Position numbers and translations under genes: made by a program. The notes under the pieces were generated by a model that saw only the letters and a program-made list of their open reading frames with translations, had not been told where the DNA came from and ran no database searches. Shown here in pieces: positions 29,287-39,015 of a DNA stretch of 64,000 nucleotides (positions are counted from its first letter, which is position 1; each line of letters starts with the position of its first letter). This stretch comes from Shewanella hafniensis (GTDB lineage: Bacteria; Pseudomonadota; Gammaproteobacteria; Enterobacterales; Shewanellaceae): contig NZ_BPFD01000001.1 of the NCBI RefSeq assembly GCF_019655335.1, positions 123,822-187,821 of the forward strand. Reading direction: 5' to 3'.

Positions 29287-29720
29287 ATTCACTGTCGTCT
29301 TGTAAAGTGCCAATTCCCCAGTTCGACATTCTGATCCAAGCCCAGCTTCTTATGCCTGCTATTATGCTGGTGCTTATGTTGGCTCTTATGCTCACTCAAA
29401 GATTAGTTGTGCTTGCTAACTCTAAGCTTCACTCCACTCTCTGAATCCCAGAACTAAACAGATAAGGCTTATTCAGCTTGCTGACGACTTAAAATCCAAT
29501 ACATCATTATTGAGTTACCCAACCTATAAACGGCTTGATAAAAACAAACGACAGAAATTCAAACCAGCTATAGCAAGGACATTGATAGAAAAGGGAAAAG
29601 GGAAATGCTAAACGAAGAAAGCGAAAGAAACCAAACTGCGAATAATGCGAAAGCAGATAGAGAGTGAAATCGAATAGTAAGGATATAGTGAAAAGCCAGA
29701 AAGCCAGAAAGCCTGAAAGC

Positions 29721-29748
29721 AAAAAGCCTGTCCGAAGACAGGCTTTTT
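29721..29748 (-). terminator. Terminator of the tRNA array
   Basis: AAAAAGCCTGTC-CGAA-GACAGGCTTTTT: 12-bp stem with a CGAA tetraloop and T run on the minus strand, 7 nt after the last tRNA. Confidence 0.85.
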
Positions 29749-29754
29749 AACTTT

Positions 29755-29829
29755 TGGCTGGGGTACAAGGATTCGAACCTTGGAATGCCGAGATCAAAAC
29801 CCGGTGCCTTACCACTTGGCGATACCCCA
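29755..29829 (-). tRNA. tRNA-Gln (TTG), third copy in the array
   Basis: 75-nt cloverleaf TGGGGTA...CCA, anticodon TTG within CGGGTTTTGATCTCG, encoded CCA. Identical in sequence to the two other Gln genes of the array; last in transcription order. Confidence 0.96.
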
Positions 29830-29870
29830 ATAAACTGTGTTTAATCTTCTTTCTGAAGATTGCATTTTGA

Positions 29871-29955
<85 letters not shown>

Positions 29956-30030
29956 ATCAAAATGTACCAAAATTGTTTGTTCAACAGCTTTGGATTTTTC
30001 TCTGATAAATCACTTTAACAGAGTTAAATA

Positions 30031-30107
30031 TGGTAGCAATGGCGGGACTTGAACCTGCGACCCCAGCATTATGAGTGCTGTGCTCTAACCAGCTGAGCTA
30101 CATTGCC
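30031..30107 (-). tRNA. tRNA-Met (CAT), elongator, second copy
   Basis: 77-nt cloverleaf starting GGCAATGTAGCTCAG with anticodon CAT in CACTCATAATG; lacks initiator hallmarks (G1-C72 pair is present), so elongator type. It ends 1 nt from the neighbouring Gln gene. Confidence 0.95.
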
Positions 30108-30108
30108 A

Positions 30109-30183
30109 TGGCTGGGGTACAAGGATTCGAACCTTGGAATGCCGAGATCAAAACCCGGTGCCTTACCACTTGGCGATACCCCA
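30109..30183 (-). tRNA. tRNA-Gln (TTG), second copy
   Basis: 75 nt, identical to the neighbouring Gln genes; only 22 nt separate it from the first copy, as expected for a recent tandem duplication. Confidence 0.96.
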
Positions 30184-30205
30184 ATCAACTTGGAAACTGA
30201 GAAAA

Positions 30206-30280
30206 TGGCTGGGGTACAAGGATTCGAACCTTGGAATGCCGAGATCAAAACCCGGTGCCTTACCACTTGGCGATACCCCA
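30206..30280 (-). tRNA. tRNA-Gln (TTG), first copy
   Basis: 75 nt with anticodon TTG and encoded CCA; third in transcription order after Met and Leu. Confidence 0.96.
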
Positions 30281-30325
30281 ACTAACTCTGTTTCAAACAT
30301 CCGCTATCGCCGATGTTTCTAAAAA

Positions 30326-30410
<85 letters not shown>

Positions 30411-30505
30411 ACAGCTTCGTGTTTACATCTTGAAGAGATGCTAGCAATCAATGCTAGAGTAAAATCGCCGTCTATTTTATATAAGAATATGCTTCTTAAA
30501 TAAAA

Positions 30506-30582
30506 TGGTAGCAATGGCGGGACTTGAACCTGCGACCCCAGCATTATGAGTGCTGTGCTCTAACCAGCTGAGCTACATTGCC
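30506..30582 (-). tRNA. tRNA-Met (CAT), elongator, first copy
   Basis: 77 nt, identical to the second Met copy; first gene after the array promoter. Confidence 0.95.
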
Positions 30583-30623
30583 ACTTCGATATTACGCGCC
30601 CCTCTCAGCGAGGAACGGGGCGT

Positions 30624-30652
30624 ATTATGCTTATTCGAGGTATCGAGGTCAA
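30624..30652 (-). promoter_or_regulatory. Promoter of the tRNA array
   Basis: Minus-strand -35 TTGACC (30647-30652), 17-nt spacer, -10 CATAAT (30624-30629), then the GC-rich discriminator ACGCCCCG typical of stringently controlled stable-RNA promoters. Confidence 0.8.
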
Positions 30653-30790
30653 CAGCTTTTTTTCGCTATTTCCCTTAGGTTAAGCTGTTCGGCTATTACT
30701 TCACCAAACTGAGCAACAGATGTGCTAAATAACACACTGTTACTCGTACTTAGCTTAATTTATCAAGGTTTAGGGCTTGTCTAATCCTAG

Positions 30791-31882
30791 TTATACGTTA
30801 AACAAGAAATGCATCACATCGCCATCTTTAACGATATAGGTTTTGCCTTCCACACGTAACTTACCGGCTTCTTTCGCGCCCGCTTCACCTTTGTGAGCGA
30901 TAAAGTCATCAAATGCCATCACTTGAGCACGGATAAAACCACGTTCAAAATCGGTGTGGATCACGCCTGCCGCTTGCGGAGCACTCGCACCGACTGGCAC
31001 AGTCCAAGCACGCACTTCTTTCACGCCTGCGGTGAAATAGGTTTGCAAATTCAGTAATTGATAACCAGCACGGATAACGCGATCTAAACCAGGCTCTTCG
31101 ATACCCAGATCAGCCATAAACTCATCGCGATCTGAGATGTCCATTTCAGCTAATTCAGATTCAATCGCGGCGCACACAGCAACAACGATAGCGTTTTCTG
31201 TTGCAGCAATAGCGCGAACAGCGTCTAAGTGTGGGTTATTCTCAAAACCATCTTCCGCCACGTTAGCAATATACATGGTCGGCTTTAAGGTTAAGAAGTT
31301 AAGGTAAGCAACGGCTTCCAGTTCTTCTTTAGATAATTCCATTGAACGCAGCATTTTCGCTTCGTCTAAAATTGGACGCATTTTTTCTAATACTTCCACT
31401 TCAAACTTAGCGTCTTTATCACCGCCTTTAGCACGTTTTTGCTGGCGTTGAACCGCGCGTTCTAAGCTGTCTAAGTCCGCTAAGGCTAATTCAGTGTTAA
31501 TCACTTCGATATCGCCAGCGGGATCAACCTTGTTAGCAACGTGAACAATATTGTCATCATCGAAACAGCGTACTACGTGACCAATGGCATCGGTTTCACG
31601 GATGTTAGCAAGGAACTTGTTACCTAAACCTTCGCCTTTAGATGCACCAGCCACAAGACCCGCGATATCCACGAATTCCATCGTGGTCGGTAATATACGT
31701 TGTGGATTCACAATCGCAGCTAACGCATCCAGACGTGGATCCGGCACAGGTACAACACCCGTGTTAGGTTCAATGGTACAAAACGGGAAGTTAGCCGCTT
31801 CGATGCCAGCCTTAGTTAACGCATTGAAAAGCGTTGATTTACCAACGTTAGGAAGACCAACAATGCCGCATTTAAAACCCAT
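30791..31882 (-). CDS. ychF: Redox-regulated ATPase YchF (OLA1 family)
   Basis: Obg-like P-loop ATPase that binds ribosomes. 363 aa starting [17 protein letters not shown] (P-loop residues 9-16), followed by VDIAGLV (G3) and NKVD, a coiled-coil arm (about 130-205) and a C-terminal TGS domain ([15 protein letters not shown]). The 27 codons open upstream are not part of the family. AAAGG lies 7 nt before the ATG. Downstream of pth, the usual pth-ychF pair. Confidence 0.96.
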   Translation of the reverse strand: MGFKCGIVGLPNVGKSTLFNALTKAGIEAANFPFCTIEPNTGVVPVPDPRLDALAAIVNPQRILPTTMEFVDIAGLVAGASKGEGLGNKFLANIRETDAIGHVVRCFDDDNIVHVANKVDPAGDIEVINTELALADLDSLERAVQRQQKRAKGGDKDAKFEVEVLEKMRPILDEAKMLRSMELSKEELEAVAYLNFLTLKPTMYIANVAEDGFENNPHLDAVRAIAATENAIVVAVCAAIESELAEMDISDRDEFMADLGIEEPGLDRVIRAGYQLLNLQTYFTAGVKEVRAWTVPVGASAPQAAGVIHTDFERGFIRAQVMAFDDFIAHKGEAGAKEAGKLRVEGKTYIVKDGDVMHFLFNV

Positions 31883-32011
31883 ATGCTTACCTTTCTCTCG
31901 ATTATTGGCTAACGAGTCACACTCATCAGCGAGGTTTAGTCGTCCTGCCCTATGGCAGCACATTACTGAATAATTAAATCACTTTATACTTGGGTCTCGC
32001 CAAAGCAAAAC

Positions 32012-32599
32012 CTACTCCGCTTTAAAGGAGTGTAATCTGTTCATGGCTTTCACCATGTCTTGCTTAAACAAAATCTCGGTACAACGCACAGCTTCATCTA
32101 TCGCCGCATCAATAAGCTCTTGCTCTTTGGCAGGTGCTTTGCCTAGTACGTAACCACTGACTTGGTTCTTATCGCCGGGATGACCGATACCTAAGCGTAA
32201 ACGGTAGAAATTTTTATCGTTAGCCAGTTTAGCAATAATATCTTTCAAACCATTGTGGCCGCCATGACCGCCACCGAGCTTGAACTTAGCTACACCGGGC
32301 GGCAGATCGAGTTCATCGTGAGCAACCAGAATCTCTTCCGGCGTGATACGAAAAAAATTTGCCAAAGCACCCACCGCTTTACCGCTTAAATTCATATAAG
32401 TGGTTGGGATCAATAAGCGGACATCTTTACCGTGCAATACGGCTCTGGCGGTCAAACCAAAATACTTACTGTCGGCCACTAAAGTCACACCGCAAATTCG
32501 TGCCAGCTCTAGAACGTACCAAGCCCCCGCATTATGGCGAGTGTGTGCATATTCAGCACCTGGATTAGCCAGACCAACTATTAATTTTATTTCGCTCAT
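32012..32599 (-). CDS. pth: Peptidyl-tRNA hydrolase
   Basis: Recycles peptidyl-tRNAs that drop off the ribosome. 195 aa with [19 protein letters not shown] (catalytic His), [10 protein letters not shown], the HDELDLPPG Asp site and [13 protein letters not shown]. The frame is open 30 codons upstream, but the family starts at [14 protein letters not shown], which is used here. Confidence 0.96.
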   Translation of the reverse strand: MSEIKLIVGLANPGAEYAHTRHNAGAWYVLELARICGVTLVADSKYFGLTARAVLHGKDVRLLIPTTYMNLSGKAVGALANFFRITPEEILVAHDELDLPPGVAKFKLGGGHGGHNGLKDIIAKLANDKNFYRLRLGIGHPGDKNQVSGYVLGKAPAKEQELIDAAIDEAVRCTEILFKQDMVKAMNRLHSFKAE

Positions 32600-32752
32600 G
32601 ACACTCAATATCGTTATTTCGTCGATGGCAGCCGTGCAAAAGCGTCGACTGAACTGACCATAGCTACTAAAAACGCGGCATTTTAGCACTCAAAGCCCAA
32701 GTCAACAAATGCCACGTCATCCCACTCAGCCAGAACGCAAAACAACGCAGGA

Positions 32753-34030
32753 TTAATTAAGCCCCATAGCATATTTTAAGACGGTCTTTTTGATCGGAGA
32801 ATTGATGTTTGCCAACTTTAACGCGCCATTACGCAGCAGCTTAAGCGGCAAGATATCGTTGCTAAAACCGGCGTAAAACACATCCATCGCCGTCATCATC
32901 AGCTGGTTATCGCGATAACGTTTGCGCTGATATTGGGCCAGCACTTCATTCGACCACCAGATATTATCTTGGGTTAATGCATCCTTGATGACCGCCAAAA
33001 ATGCTTCGACATCCTTAAACCCAAGGTTCACCCCTTGACCGGCGAGCGGATTGATAGTGTGGGCGGCATCCCCTAAAATCACCACGTTCTGACTATAGTA
33101 GCGCTGCGCATGGCGACGAGTCAGACCAAAACTGCCTTTATTCTCAACGGTAAAATCGGCATCTAGGCGCGCAGGGAAATGCAAACGTATCTGCTCTGCG
33201 AGCTGTTTATTATTCAGCTGCATTAACTGTTTTATTCGATTGGCATCGTCGTACCACACTAGCGAAGCGTTATTACCGGGCAGAGGTAACAAAGAGCGCG
33301 GTCCTTTAGGTGTAAACTGCTGCCATGTGACATCTTGCTGGCCCTGTGCGGTGCGGATATTGATCAGCATTGCCGATTGAGCGTAATCCCAACCCGATAT
33401 ACCAATCCCCGCCCATTGGCGCACCTGCGAGTGCGCACCATCGGCACCGACCAATAACTTAGCGTTAAGTTTATGATTCGATTGTAAGTGCACACTTACA
33501 CTGTCGTTCTCACGGGCAAATGCCGCCACTTTATCGGGACAATATAAAGTGATGCCGGCCAATTGCGCCATCTGTTGCCACAGGGCAAGTTGGATTAATC
33601 GGTTTTCAACTATATGGCCTAAATGGCTGGCGCCAATTTGTGAACTGTGGAATTGAGTGATACAGCCATCGAGCTCCCAGGTTTCTAAACCAAGGTAAGG
33701 CACATTGCGCATTTTCAGCAGTGAGTCCAAGGCGCCAAGACGCTCAAGCAAACTTTCAGAAGCCACACTGATGGCCGAGACTCGCACATCTAACGGCTGC
33801 TCGGCTTGATAAGCCTCTGGCGCAAAGGATTCAATCACCGCCACTTTTAAACCTTGCTGAGCTAATCCAATTGCTGTCGCCGCACCGACCATACCGCCGC
33901 CGACAAGAATGACATCGAACTCAGTGCCTGCAGCATGATTGCATTCAACACGAGTGACGTCTAAATGAGTCACGTCAGAATGAGTTGTATCGGATGTCAT
34001 CAGTGCACTTGTTTCATCAATTTGGCTCAT
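32753..34030 (-). CDS. ubiF: Ubiquinone biosynthesis hydroxylase, UbiF type
   Basis: FAD monooxygenase of ubiquinone ring hydroxylation. FAD motif FDVILVGGGMVGAATAIGLA (about residue 40 of this form), second motif LVGADGAHSQVR, and GDAAHTINPLAGQGVNLGFKD. It matches UbiF best among UbiH/UbiI/VisC relatives by WQQFTPKGPRSLLPL, ASLVWYD and FYAGFSN segments, recognised by eye. The N-terminus has about 35 extra residues rich in Thr/Asp/Ser with HSDVTHLDVTRVE repeats, unusual for the family. The ATG after AAGGTGG is chosen over a GTG eight codons upstream. Confidence 0.85.
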   Translation of the reverse strand: MSQIDETSALMTSDTTHSDVTHLDVTRVECNHAAGTEFDVILVGGGMVGAATAIGLAQQGLKVAVIESFAPEAYQAEQPLDVRVSAISVASESLLERLGALDSLLKMRNVPYLGLETWELDGCITQFHSSQIGASHLGHIVENRLIQLALWQQMAQLAGITLYCPDKVAAFARENDSVSVHLQSNHKLNAKLLVGADGAHSQVRQWAGIGISGWDYAQSAMLINIRTAQGQQDVTWQQFTPKGPRSLLPLPGNNASLVWYDDANRIKQLMQLNNKQLAEQIRLHFPARLDADFTVENKGSFGLTRRHAQRYYSQNVVILGDAAHTINPLAGQGVNLGFKDVEAFLAVIKDALTQDNIWWSNEVLAQYQRKRYRDNQLMMTAMDVFYAGFSNDILPLKLLRNGALKLANINSPIKKTVLKYAMGLN

Positions 34031-34436
34031 CTTACTTACCACCTTAGTTACCACCTTTATTGCCTTGTTTATTAATGCCCAAACGACGTCTTTACACTAT
34101 CTATGCGCCAGCTATTTTACACCGACAGCATTGACCAAACCTATGCAGGAAAAAGCCACTCACTTTGTATCAAAAGTATGTCTCTTAGCACTCAAACGTG
34201 AGCAAATGTTGCTATCACCCCACCTGCTCACAGTTGCTTACAAAGACAAAATTGCCCCATTACAACACTGACTACACTCAAGTCACACCTGCATCATAGC
34301 CAATATCACTTAATCCAAAGATTGTGATTCGGTTAGCGTTATGGGTGTTAAATACTTTCACTTAGCTAGCGCCTAGCCCTAAGTCGTATTGGACGAGTTA
34401 ACAAGTGAATCCACCGTATCGATTAGCGAGGATGTC
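34031..34436. other. Divergent intergenic region
   Basis: About 400 bp between ubiF and a small secreted-protein gene. No convincing gene or terminator; must hold promoters for both directions. Confidence 0.5.
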
Positions 34437-34862
34437 ATGAAAACACTAACTCATTTACCCATAGCCAGTCGCCTATCAATTAGCAGCACTCTTAAGATGA
34501 GCACTCAGCTTAGATTAGGCACTGCACTTGCGTTAGGCACAGCACTCACATTAGGTATCACACCGCTAGCCCAAGCCATGGCGGCTAACTCAGCAGCTAT
34601 CTCTACAGCTGGCCCAAACATTGAAACCATCACAGTGACCTATCGCGACCCGCTCGATTATGCCTTATATCAACATACCACGGAAATGTTGAGCGTATTT
34701 CGACTCGAAATCCGTGAAGACATCGGCATTCAGGCACGCAATAGCTTGATGGAAATGGCTAAAGCTCAGCATGTTAATCATCATAACCTCGCCCAAGTGC
34801 CAGCGAGTAATAAAAACCTAGCATTTGTATGGGTATCGCCCTCAGCAAAAGCCAATCGGTAA
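34437..34862 (+). CDS. Small exported protein of unknown function
   Basis: 141 aa starting MKTLTHLPIASRLSISSTLK with a long signal region (LGTALALGTALTLGITPLAQA) and likely cleavage after AMA. The mature part of about 90 aa has TITVTYRDPLDYALYQHTTE and helical ARNSLMEMAKAQ; no domain recognised. GAGG lies 5 nt before the ATG; 16 upstream codons are open but unsupported. Upstream of miaB on the same strand. Confidence 0.7.
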   Translation: MKTLTHLPIASRLSISSTLKMSTQLRLGTALALGTALTLGITPLAQAMAANSAAISTAGPNIETITVTYRDPLDYALYQHTTEMLSVFRLEIREDIGIQARNSLMEMAKAQHVNHHNLAQVPASNKNLAFVWVSPSAKANR

Positions 34863-34947
34863 AAGTGTGGACAAAGCTGGTCAGCAGCCATAACAGCAGG
34901 TAAAATGTCGCGCTATTTTTATTGGTCATCTTAGGGCGACACAACTG

Positions 34948-36372
34948 ATGAGTAAGAAACTCCATATCAAGACTTGGGGCTGTCAAATGAATGAGTATGA
35001 CTCATCCAAGATGGCTGATCTGTTAGGCGAATACCAAGGTTATACCCTGACTGAAGAAGCGTCTGAGGCAGACATTCTCCTGCTGAACACTTGTTCAATC
35101 CGTGAAAAAGCGCAGGAAAAAGTGTTCCATCAGCTAGGACGCTGGAAGACGCTTAAAGATAAAAATCCCAATTTGATTATTGGCGTGGGCGGCTGTGTTG
35201 CTTCGCAAGAAGGCAAAGCCATTAAAGACAGAGCCCAATGTGTCGACATTATTTTTGGACCACAAACATTACACCGTCTGCCCGATATGATCGAGCAAGT
35301 ACGCCGTGGTGACAAAGCGGTTATCGATATCAGCTTCCCTGAAATCGAAAAATTCGATCGCCTGCCTGAGCCACGCGCCGAAGGCCCAACGGCGTTCGTG
35401 TCTATCATGGAAGGTTGCAGCAAATACTGTTCATTCTGTGTGGTTCCTTATACGCGCGGCGAAGAAGTCAGCCGTCCATCGGACGATATCATCCTTGAGA
35501 TCGCCCAATTAGCGGAGCAAGGCGTACGTGAAGTGAACCTGCTTGGCCAAAACGTCAATGCCTATCGCGGCGCAACCCACGATGACGGCATCTGTACCTT
35601 TGCTGAATTACTGCGTTTTGTGGCAGCTATCGACGGTATCGATCGTATCCGCTTTACGACCAGTCACCCGATTGAATTTACACAGGATATTATCGACGTT
35701 TATGAAGATACCCCTGAGCTAGTGAGCTTCTTACACTTGCCAGTACAATCGGGTTCTGATCGTATTCTCACGGCGATGAAACGTGGTCACATGGCGATTG
35801 AATATAAGTCAATCATCCGCCGCCTGCGTAAAGCCCGTGAAGGTATTCAAATCAGCTCAGACTTTATCATTGGCTTCCCAGGCGAAACCAAAGAAGATTT
35901 TGCCGACACCATGAAGTTGATTGAAGACATAGGTTTCGACCACAGCTTTAGCTTTATTTATAGCGCACGTCCGGGCACGCCAGCGGCGGATTTACCTGAT
36001 GATGTTGATATGGAAGAGAAAAAGCAACGTCTAGCGATTCTGCAAGACCGCATCACCCAGCAAGCCATGCGCTACAGCCGCCATATGATGGGCACAGTGC
36101 AGCGTATTCTGGTTGAAGGTCCATCGGTTAAAAATCCAATGGAACTGCGTGGCCGTACCGAGAACAACCGTGTGGTGAACTTCGAAGGTCAGCCAAAACA
36201 CATTGGTACTTTTGTGGATGTCGAAATCGTCGACGTTTATACTAACTCGCTGCGCGGTAAGTTTATCCGCGGTGAAGATGAAATGGATCTACGCCGTAGC
36301 CTACGTCCATCGGATATTTTGGCTAAGCACAAACAAGATGATGAACTGGGTGTGACGCAATTTAAGCCATAA
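34948..36372 (+). CDS. miaB: tRNA-2-methylthio-N6-dimethylallyladenosine synthase
   Basis: Radical-SAM methylthiotransferase acting on A37 of tRNAs reading UNN codons. N-terminal Fe-S domain with [25 protein letters not shown] and GVGGCVA cysteines. The radical SAM cluster is in [17 protein letters not shown] (about residue 155). A C-terminal TRAM domain ends the 474 aa. First gene of the conserved miaB-phoH-ybeY-corC-lnt block. Confidence 0.97.
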   Translation: MSKKLHIKTWGCQMNEYDSSKMADLLGEYQGYTLTEEASEADILLLNTCSIREKAQEKVFHQLGRWKTLKDKNPNLIIGVGGCVASQEGKAIKDRAQCVDIIFGPQTLHRLPDMIEQVRRGDKAVIDISFPEIEKFDRLPEPRAEGPTAFVSIMEGCSKYCSFCVVPYTRGEEVSRPSDDIILEIAQLAEQGVREVNLLGQNVNAYRGATHDDGICTFAELLRFVAAIDGIDRIRFTTSHPIEFTQDIIDVYEDTPELVSFLHLPVQSGSDRILTAMKRGHMAIEYKSIIRRLRKAREGIQISSDFIIGFPGETKEDFADTMKLIEDIGFDHSFSFIYSARPGTPAADLPDDVDMEEKKQRLAILQDRITQQAMRYSRHMMGTVQRILVEGPSVKNPMELRGRTENNRVVNFEGQPKHIGTFVDVEIVDVYTNSLRGKFIRGEDEMDLRRSLRPSDILAKHKQDDELGVTQFKP

Positions 36373-36425
36373 GGGTGAAATCGGCTTAAACACTACCGAT
36401 ATAAACTTGCACAGTACGTATCATA

Positions 36426-36452
36426 AAGAAGGGCGACTTAGTCGCCCTTTTG
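36426..36452 (+). terminator. Terminator of miaB
   Basis: GGGCGAC-TTA-GTCGCCC stem followed by TTTTGCTTT, 54 nt after the stop. Confidence 0.8.
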
Positions 36453-36595
36453 CTTTAACGCACTTTTGTTTAAGTCTACCAAGGCAATTGTTATTTTCCG
36501 TTAGCAATTATCGGCCATGGCTCGTAAACTGAAATTATCTTGCAAGGGTTTAGCGACATCAACCTTGCTTTCTTATTCGCTATTGGGAGTGCTAT

Positions 36596-37642
36596 TTGTC
36601 CAGTAAATTAACTACCATGAATCTGTATCTCGAACCCGCAGAAACCCGCCGTTTGGCTTCACTTTGCGGTCCATTCGATGACAATATCAAACAGATTGAG
36701 CGTCGCGTTGGCGTTGAAATCGTCCGTAAAAACAATCATTTTCAGATCACCGGACTGCCACGCAATTGTTTAAGCGCCAACAACTTACTCAAAGAGCTCT
36801 ATATCGAGACCCAAACGGTCAAAGGCAGCACGCCCGATCTTGAGCCTGAGCAAGTCCATATTGCTATTCAAGAAGCCATCGCCCTAGAGCAAGAAGATGC
36901 GAGCGATGACAGCAGCATTAATATCAAAACCCGCCGCGGCGTCATCAAGCCACGCAATCCGAATCAAAGCTTATATGTGGCCAATATTGTGCGCCACGAC
37001 ATTACCTTTGGTATCGGCCCTGCGGGAACCGGCAAAACCTACCTTGCGGTAGCAGCGGCAGTGGATGCGTTAGAGCGCCAAGAAGTGCGCCGTATTTTGC
37101 TGACTCGCCCAGCGGTAGAAGCGGGTGAAAAACTCGGTTTCTTACCCGGTGATTTAAGTCAAAAGGTCGATCCATATTTACGTCCACTCTATGACGCACT
37201 ATTCGAAATGCTCGGCTTTGAGAAAGTGGAACGCCTAATTGAGAAAAACGTCATCGAAGTGGCGCCGCTTGCCTATATGCGCGGCCGTACCTTGAACGAT
37301 GCTTTTATTATTCTCGATGAAAGTCAAAACACCACAATCGAGCAAATGAAGATGTTCCTTACCCGTATCGGTTTTAATTCCCGCGCGGTGATCACAGGCG
37401 ACATCACCCAAACCGACTTGCCTAAGCATCAAAAGTCCGGCTTACGCCACGCGATTGAAGTGTTAAGCCAAGTAGAAGAAATCAGCTTTAACTTTTTCGT
37501 CTCCCAAGACGTCGTGCGCCATCCTGTGGTTGCTCGTATCGTCGAAGCCTATGAGGCATTTGATTTAAAAGAGCAAACCTTAAAGGCTAAGAAAGAAAGC
37601 CAATACCAGAAACAACAGGAAGCCGCAGCACATGAGTCTTGA
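36596..37642 (+). CDS. ybeZ: PhoH-like ATPase YbeZ
   Basis: 348-aa PhoH family ATPase linked to RNA metabolism together with YbeY. N-terminal KH-like segment, then Walker [12 protein letters not shown] (about residue 140) and Walker [13 protein letters not shown]. It uses a TTG start codon with GGGAG 6 nt upstream. It overlaps ybeY by 11 nt, so the two are translationally coupled. Confidence 0.94.
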   Translation: MSSKLTTMNLYLEPAETRRLASLCGPFDDNIKQIERRVGVEIVRKNNHFQITGLPRNCLSANNLLKELYIETQTVKGSTPDLEPEQVHIAIQEAIALEQEDASDDSSINIKTRRGVIKPRNPNQSLYVANIVRHDITFGIGPAGTGKTYLAVAAAVDALERQEVRRILLTRPAVEAGEKLGFLPGDLSQKVDPYLRPLYDALFEMLGFEKVERLIEKNVIEVAPLAYMRGRTLNDAFIILDESQNTTIEQMKMFLTRIGFNSRAVITGDITQTDLPKHQKSGLRHAIEVLSQVEEISFNFFVSQDVVRHPVVARIVEAYEAFDLKEQTLKAKKESQYQKQQEAAAHES

Positions 37643-38093
37643 TTTAGCCTTAGATATTCAACATGCAACCGCCTGCGACGGGTTGCCGACGGACGAACAA
37701 TTTGCCCTTTGGGTCACAACCGCGATTGGCAATAGCATGGATGAAGCTGAATTAACCATACGTATCGTCGACAGCCGTGAGAGTCAGATGCTCAATAGCA
37801 CCTACCGCGGCAAAGACAAACCGACCAATGTGCTGTCATTTCCCTTTGAGGCACCGCCAGAAATTGAACTTCCTTTACTCGGAGATCTTGTCATTTGCGC
37901 GGCAGTCGTTGAAAATGAAGCCCGTGAACAACATAAAACCTTAGAAGCGCACTGGGCACACATGGTTGTACATGGTTGCTTGCATCTGCTAGGGTATGAT
38001 CACATCGAAGATGAAGAAGCTGAAGAGATGGAGTCGTTAGAGACACAACTCATTGAAGGCTTAGGCTTTACTGACCCATATAAGGAACAATAG
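37632..38093 (+). CDS. ybeY: Endoribonuclease YbeY
   Basis: Zinc-dependent single-strand RNase for 16S 3'-end maturation and rRNA quality control. 153 aa with the H3XH5XH metal motif [15 protein letters not shown] near residue 115 and NVLSFPFE. Overlaps the 3' end of ybeZ. Confidence 0.96.
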   Translation: MSLDLALDIQHATACDGLPTDEQFALWVTTAIGNSMDEAELTIRIVDSRESQMLNSTYRGKDKPTNVLSFPFEAPPEIELPLLGDLVICAAVVENEAREQHKTLEAHWAHMVVHGCLHLLGYDHIEDEEAEEMESLETQLIEGLGFTDPYKEQ

Positions 38094-38133
38094 TTAGCTA
38101 AGATAATCCCTATCAAAAGCTAATGAGAAAACT

Positions 38134-39009
38134 ATGAGTGACGATATCCCCCCGAGTACGAACGCCCACAAGAAAGGTTGGTTTGATAGAGTAAGTCAGC
38201 TATTTCAGGGCGAACCTCAAAATCGCGAAGATTTAGTCGATGTGATTGATGGTGCCGAGCAGCGCGATCTGATCACTCAAGACACCCGCGAGATGATAAA
38301 AGGTGTATTAGACGTTTCTGATATGCGTGTTCGGGATATCATGATCCCAAGAGCTCAAATTGTCGCCCTCCAGATAGACAACTCGGTCGAAGAATTACTC
38401 GCCACCGTGATTGGTTCAGGTCACTCGCGCTTCCCCGTCGTTAACGAAGATAAAGACCATATCGAAGGCATATTACTTGCTAAAGATTTGATACCTTACG
38501 GTTTTTCTAACAGTGATGAGCCCTTCTCATTGGATCGGGTGATCCGTCCTGCTGTGGTTGTACCCGAAAGCAAACGCGTCGATGTTCTGCTAAAAGAATT
38601 CCGCTCTCAACGCTATCATATGGCGATTGTGGTCGATGAATACGGCGGCGTATCAGGTCTTGTGACTATCGAAGATATTCTGGAAGAAATTGTCGGTGAG
38701 ATTGAAGACGAATTCGACCACGATAGCACAGAAGAAACCGAGATCCGCAAAGTTGGTAACACGGTTTATATGGTTAAGGCCTTGACGCCAATCGAAGATT
38801 TCAACGAAGAATTCAACACTGAATTCAGTGATGAAGAATTTGATACCGTCGGTGGCTTAGTCTCACACGCCTTTGGCCATCTGCCAGAACGTAACGAGAG
38901 CATCATCATTGAAGGCATTGAATTTAAAGTTATCAATGCTGACACTAGGCGTTTAATCCAACTCAGAGTTAAACTCCCCGATCCTAATACTGGCGAAGAC
39001 GTAGAATAA
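38134..39009 (+). CDS. corC: CorC/HlyC family transporter-associated CBS protein
   Basis: 291 aa, soluble: two CBS domains (about 70-190, MRVRDIMIPRAQIVALQ and MAIVVDEYGGVSGLVTIEDI) and a C-terminal CorC_HlyC domain. Associated with Mg/Co efflux. Part of the miaB-ybeZ-ybeY-corC-lnt run, 6 nt before lnt. Confidence 0.94.
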   Translation: MSDDIPPSTNAHKKGWFDRVSQLFQGEPQNREDLVDVIDGAEQRDLITQDTREMIKGVLDVSDMRVRDIMIPRAQIVALQIDNSVEELLATVIGSGHSRFPVVNEDKDHIEGILLAKDLIPYGFSNSDEPFSLDRVIRPAVVVPESKRVDVLLKEFRSQRYHMAIVVDEYGGVSGLVTIEDILEEIVGEIEDEFDHDSTEETEIRKVGNTVYMVKALTPIEDFNEEFNTEFSDEEFDTVGGLVSHAFGHLPERNESIIIEGIEFKVINADTRRLIQLRVKLPDPNTGEDVE

Positions 39010-39015
39010 TCACTC

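Larger units (their letters stand above)
29248..29754. other. Intergenic region between lipoprotein gene and tRNA array
   Basis: About 500 bp without a credible gene; short frames on the minus strand are Phe/Leu/Ser-rich translations of AT-rich DNA. Contains a hairpin at 29256-29286, short AAGCC(A/T)GAA repeats near 29690-29720 and the tRNA-array terminator. Confidence 0.6.

Noticed and set aside
29507..29768. Phe/Leu/Ser-rich frames on the minus strand as small membrane proteins
   Set aside because: They overlap the tRNA terminator, have no ribosome sites and look like translated AT-rich intergenic DNA.
30069..30322. Open frames covering the tRNA array on both strands
   Set aside because: They are translations of repeated tRNA genes (same GYKDSNLGMPRSKPG peptide in each copy), not proteins.
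34065..34271. 68-codon frame upstream of the small exported protein
   Set aside because: No ribosome site, no signal or domain, and it sits in the divergent promoter region.
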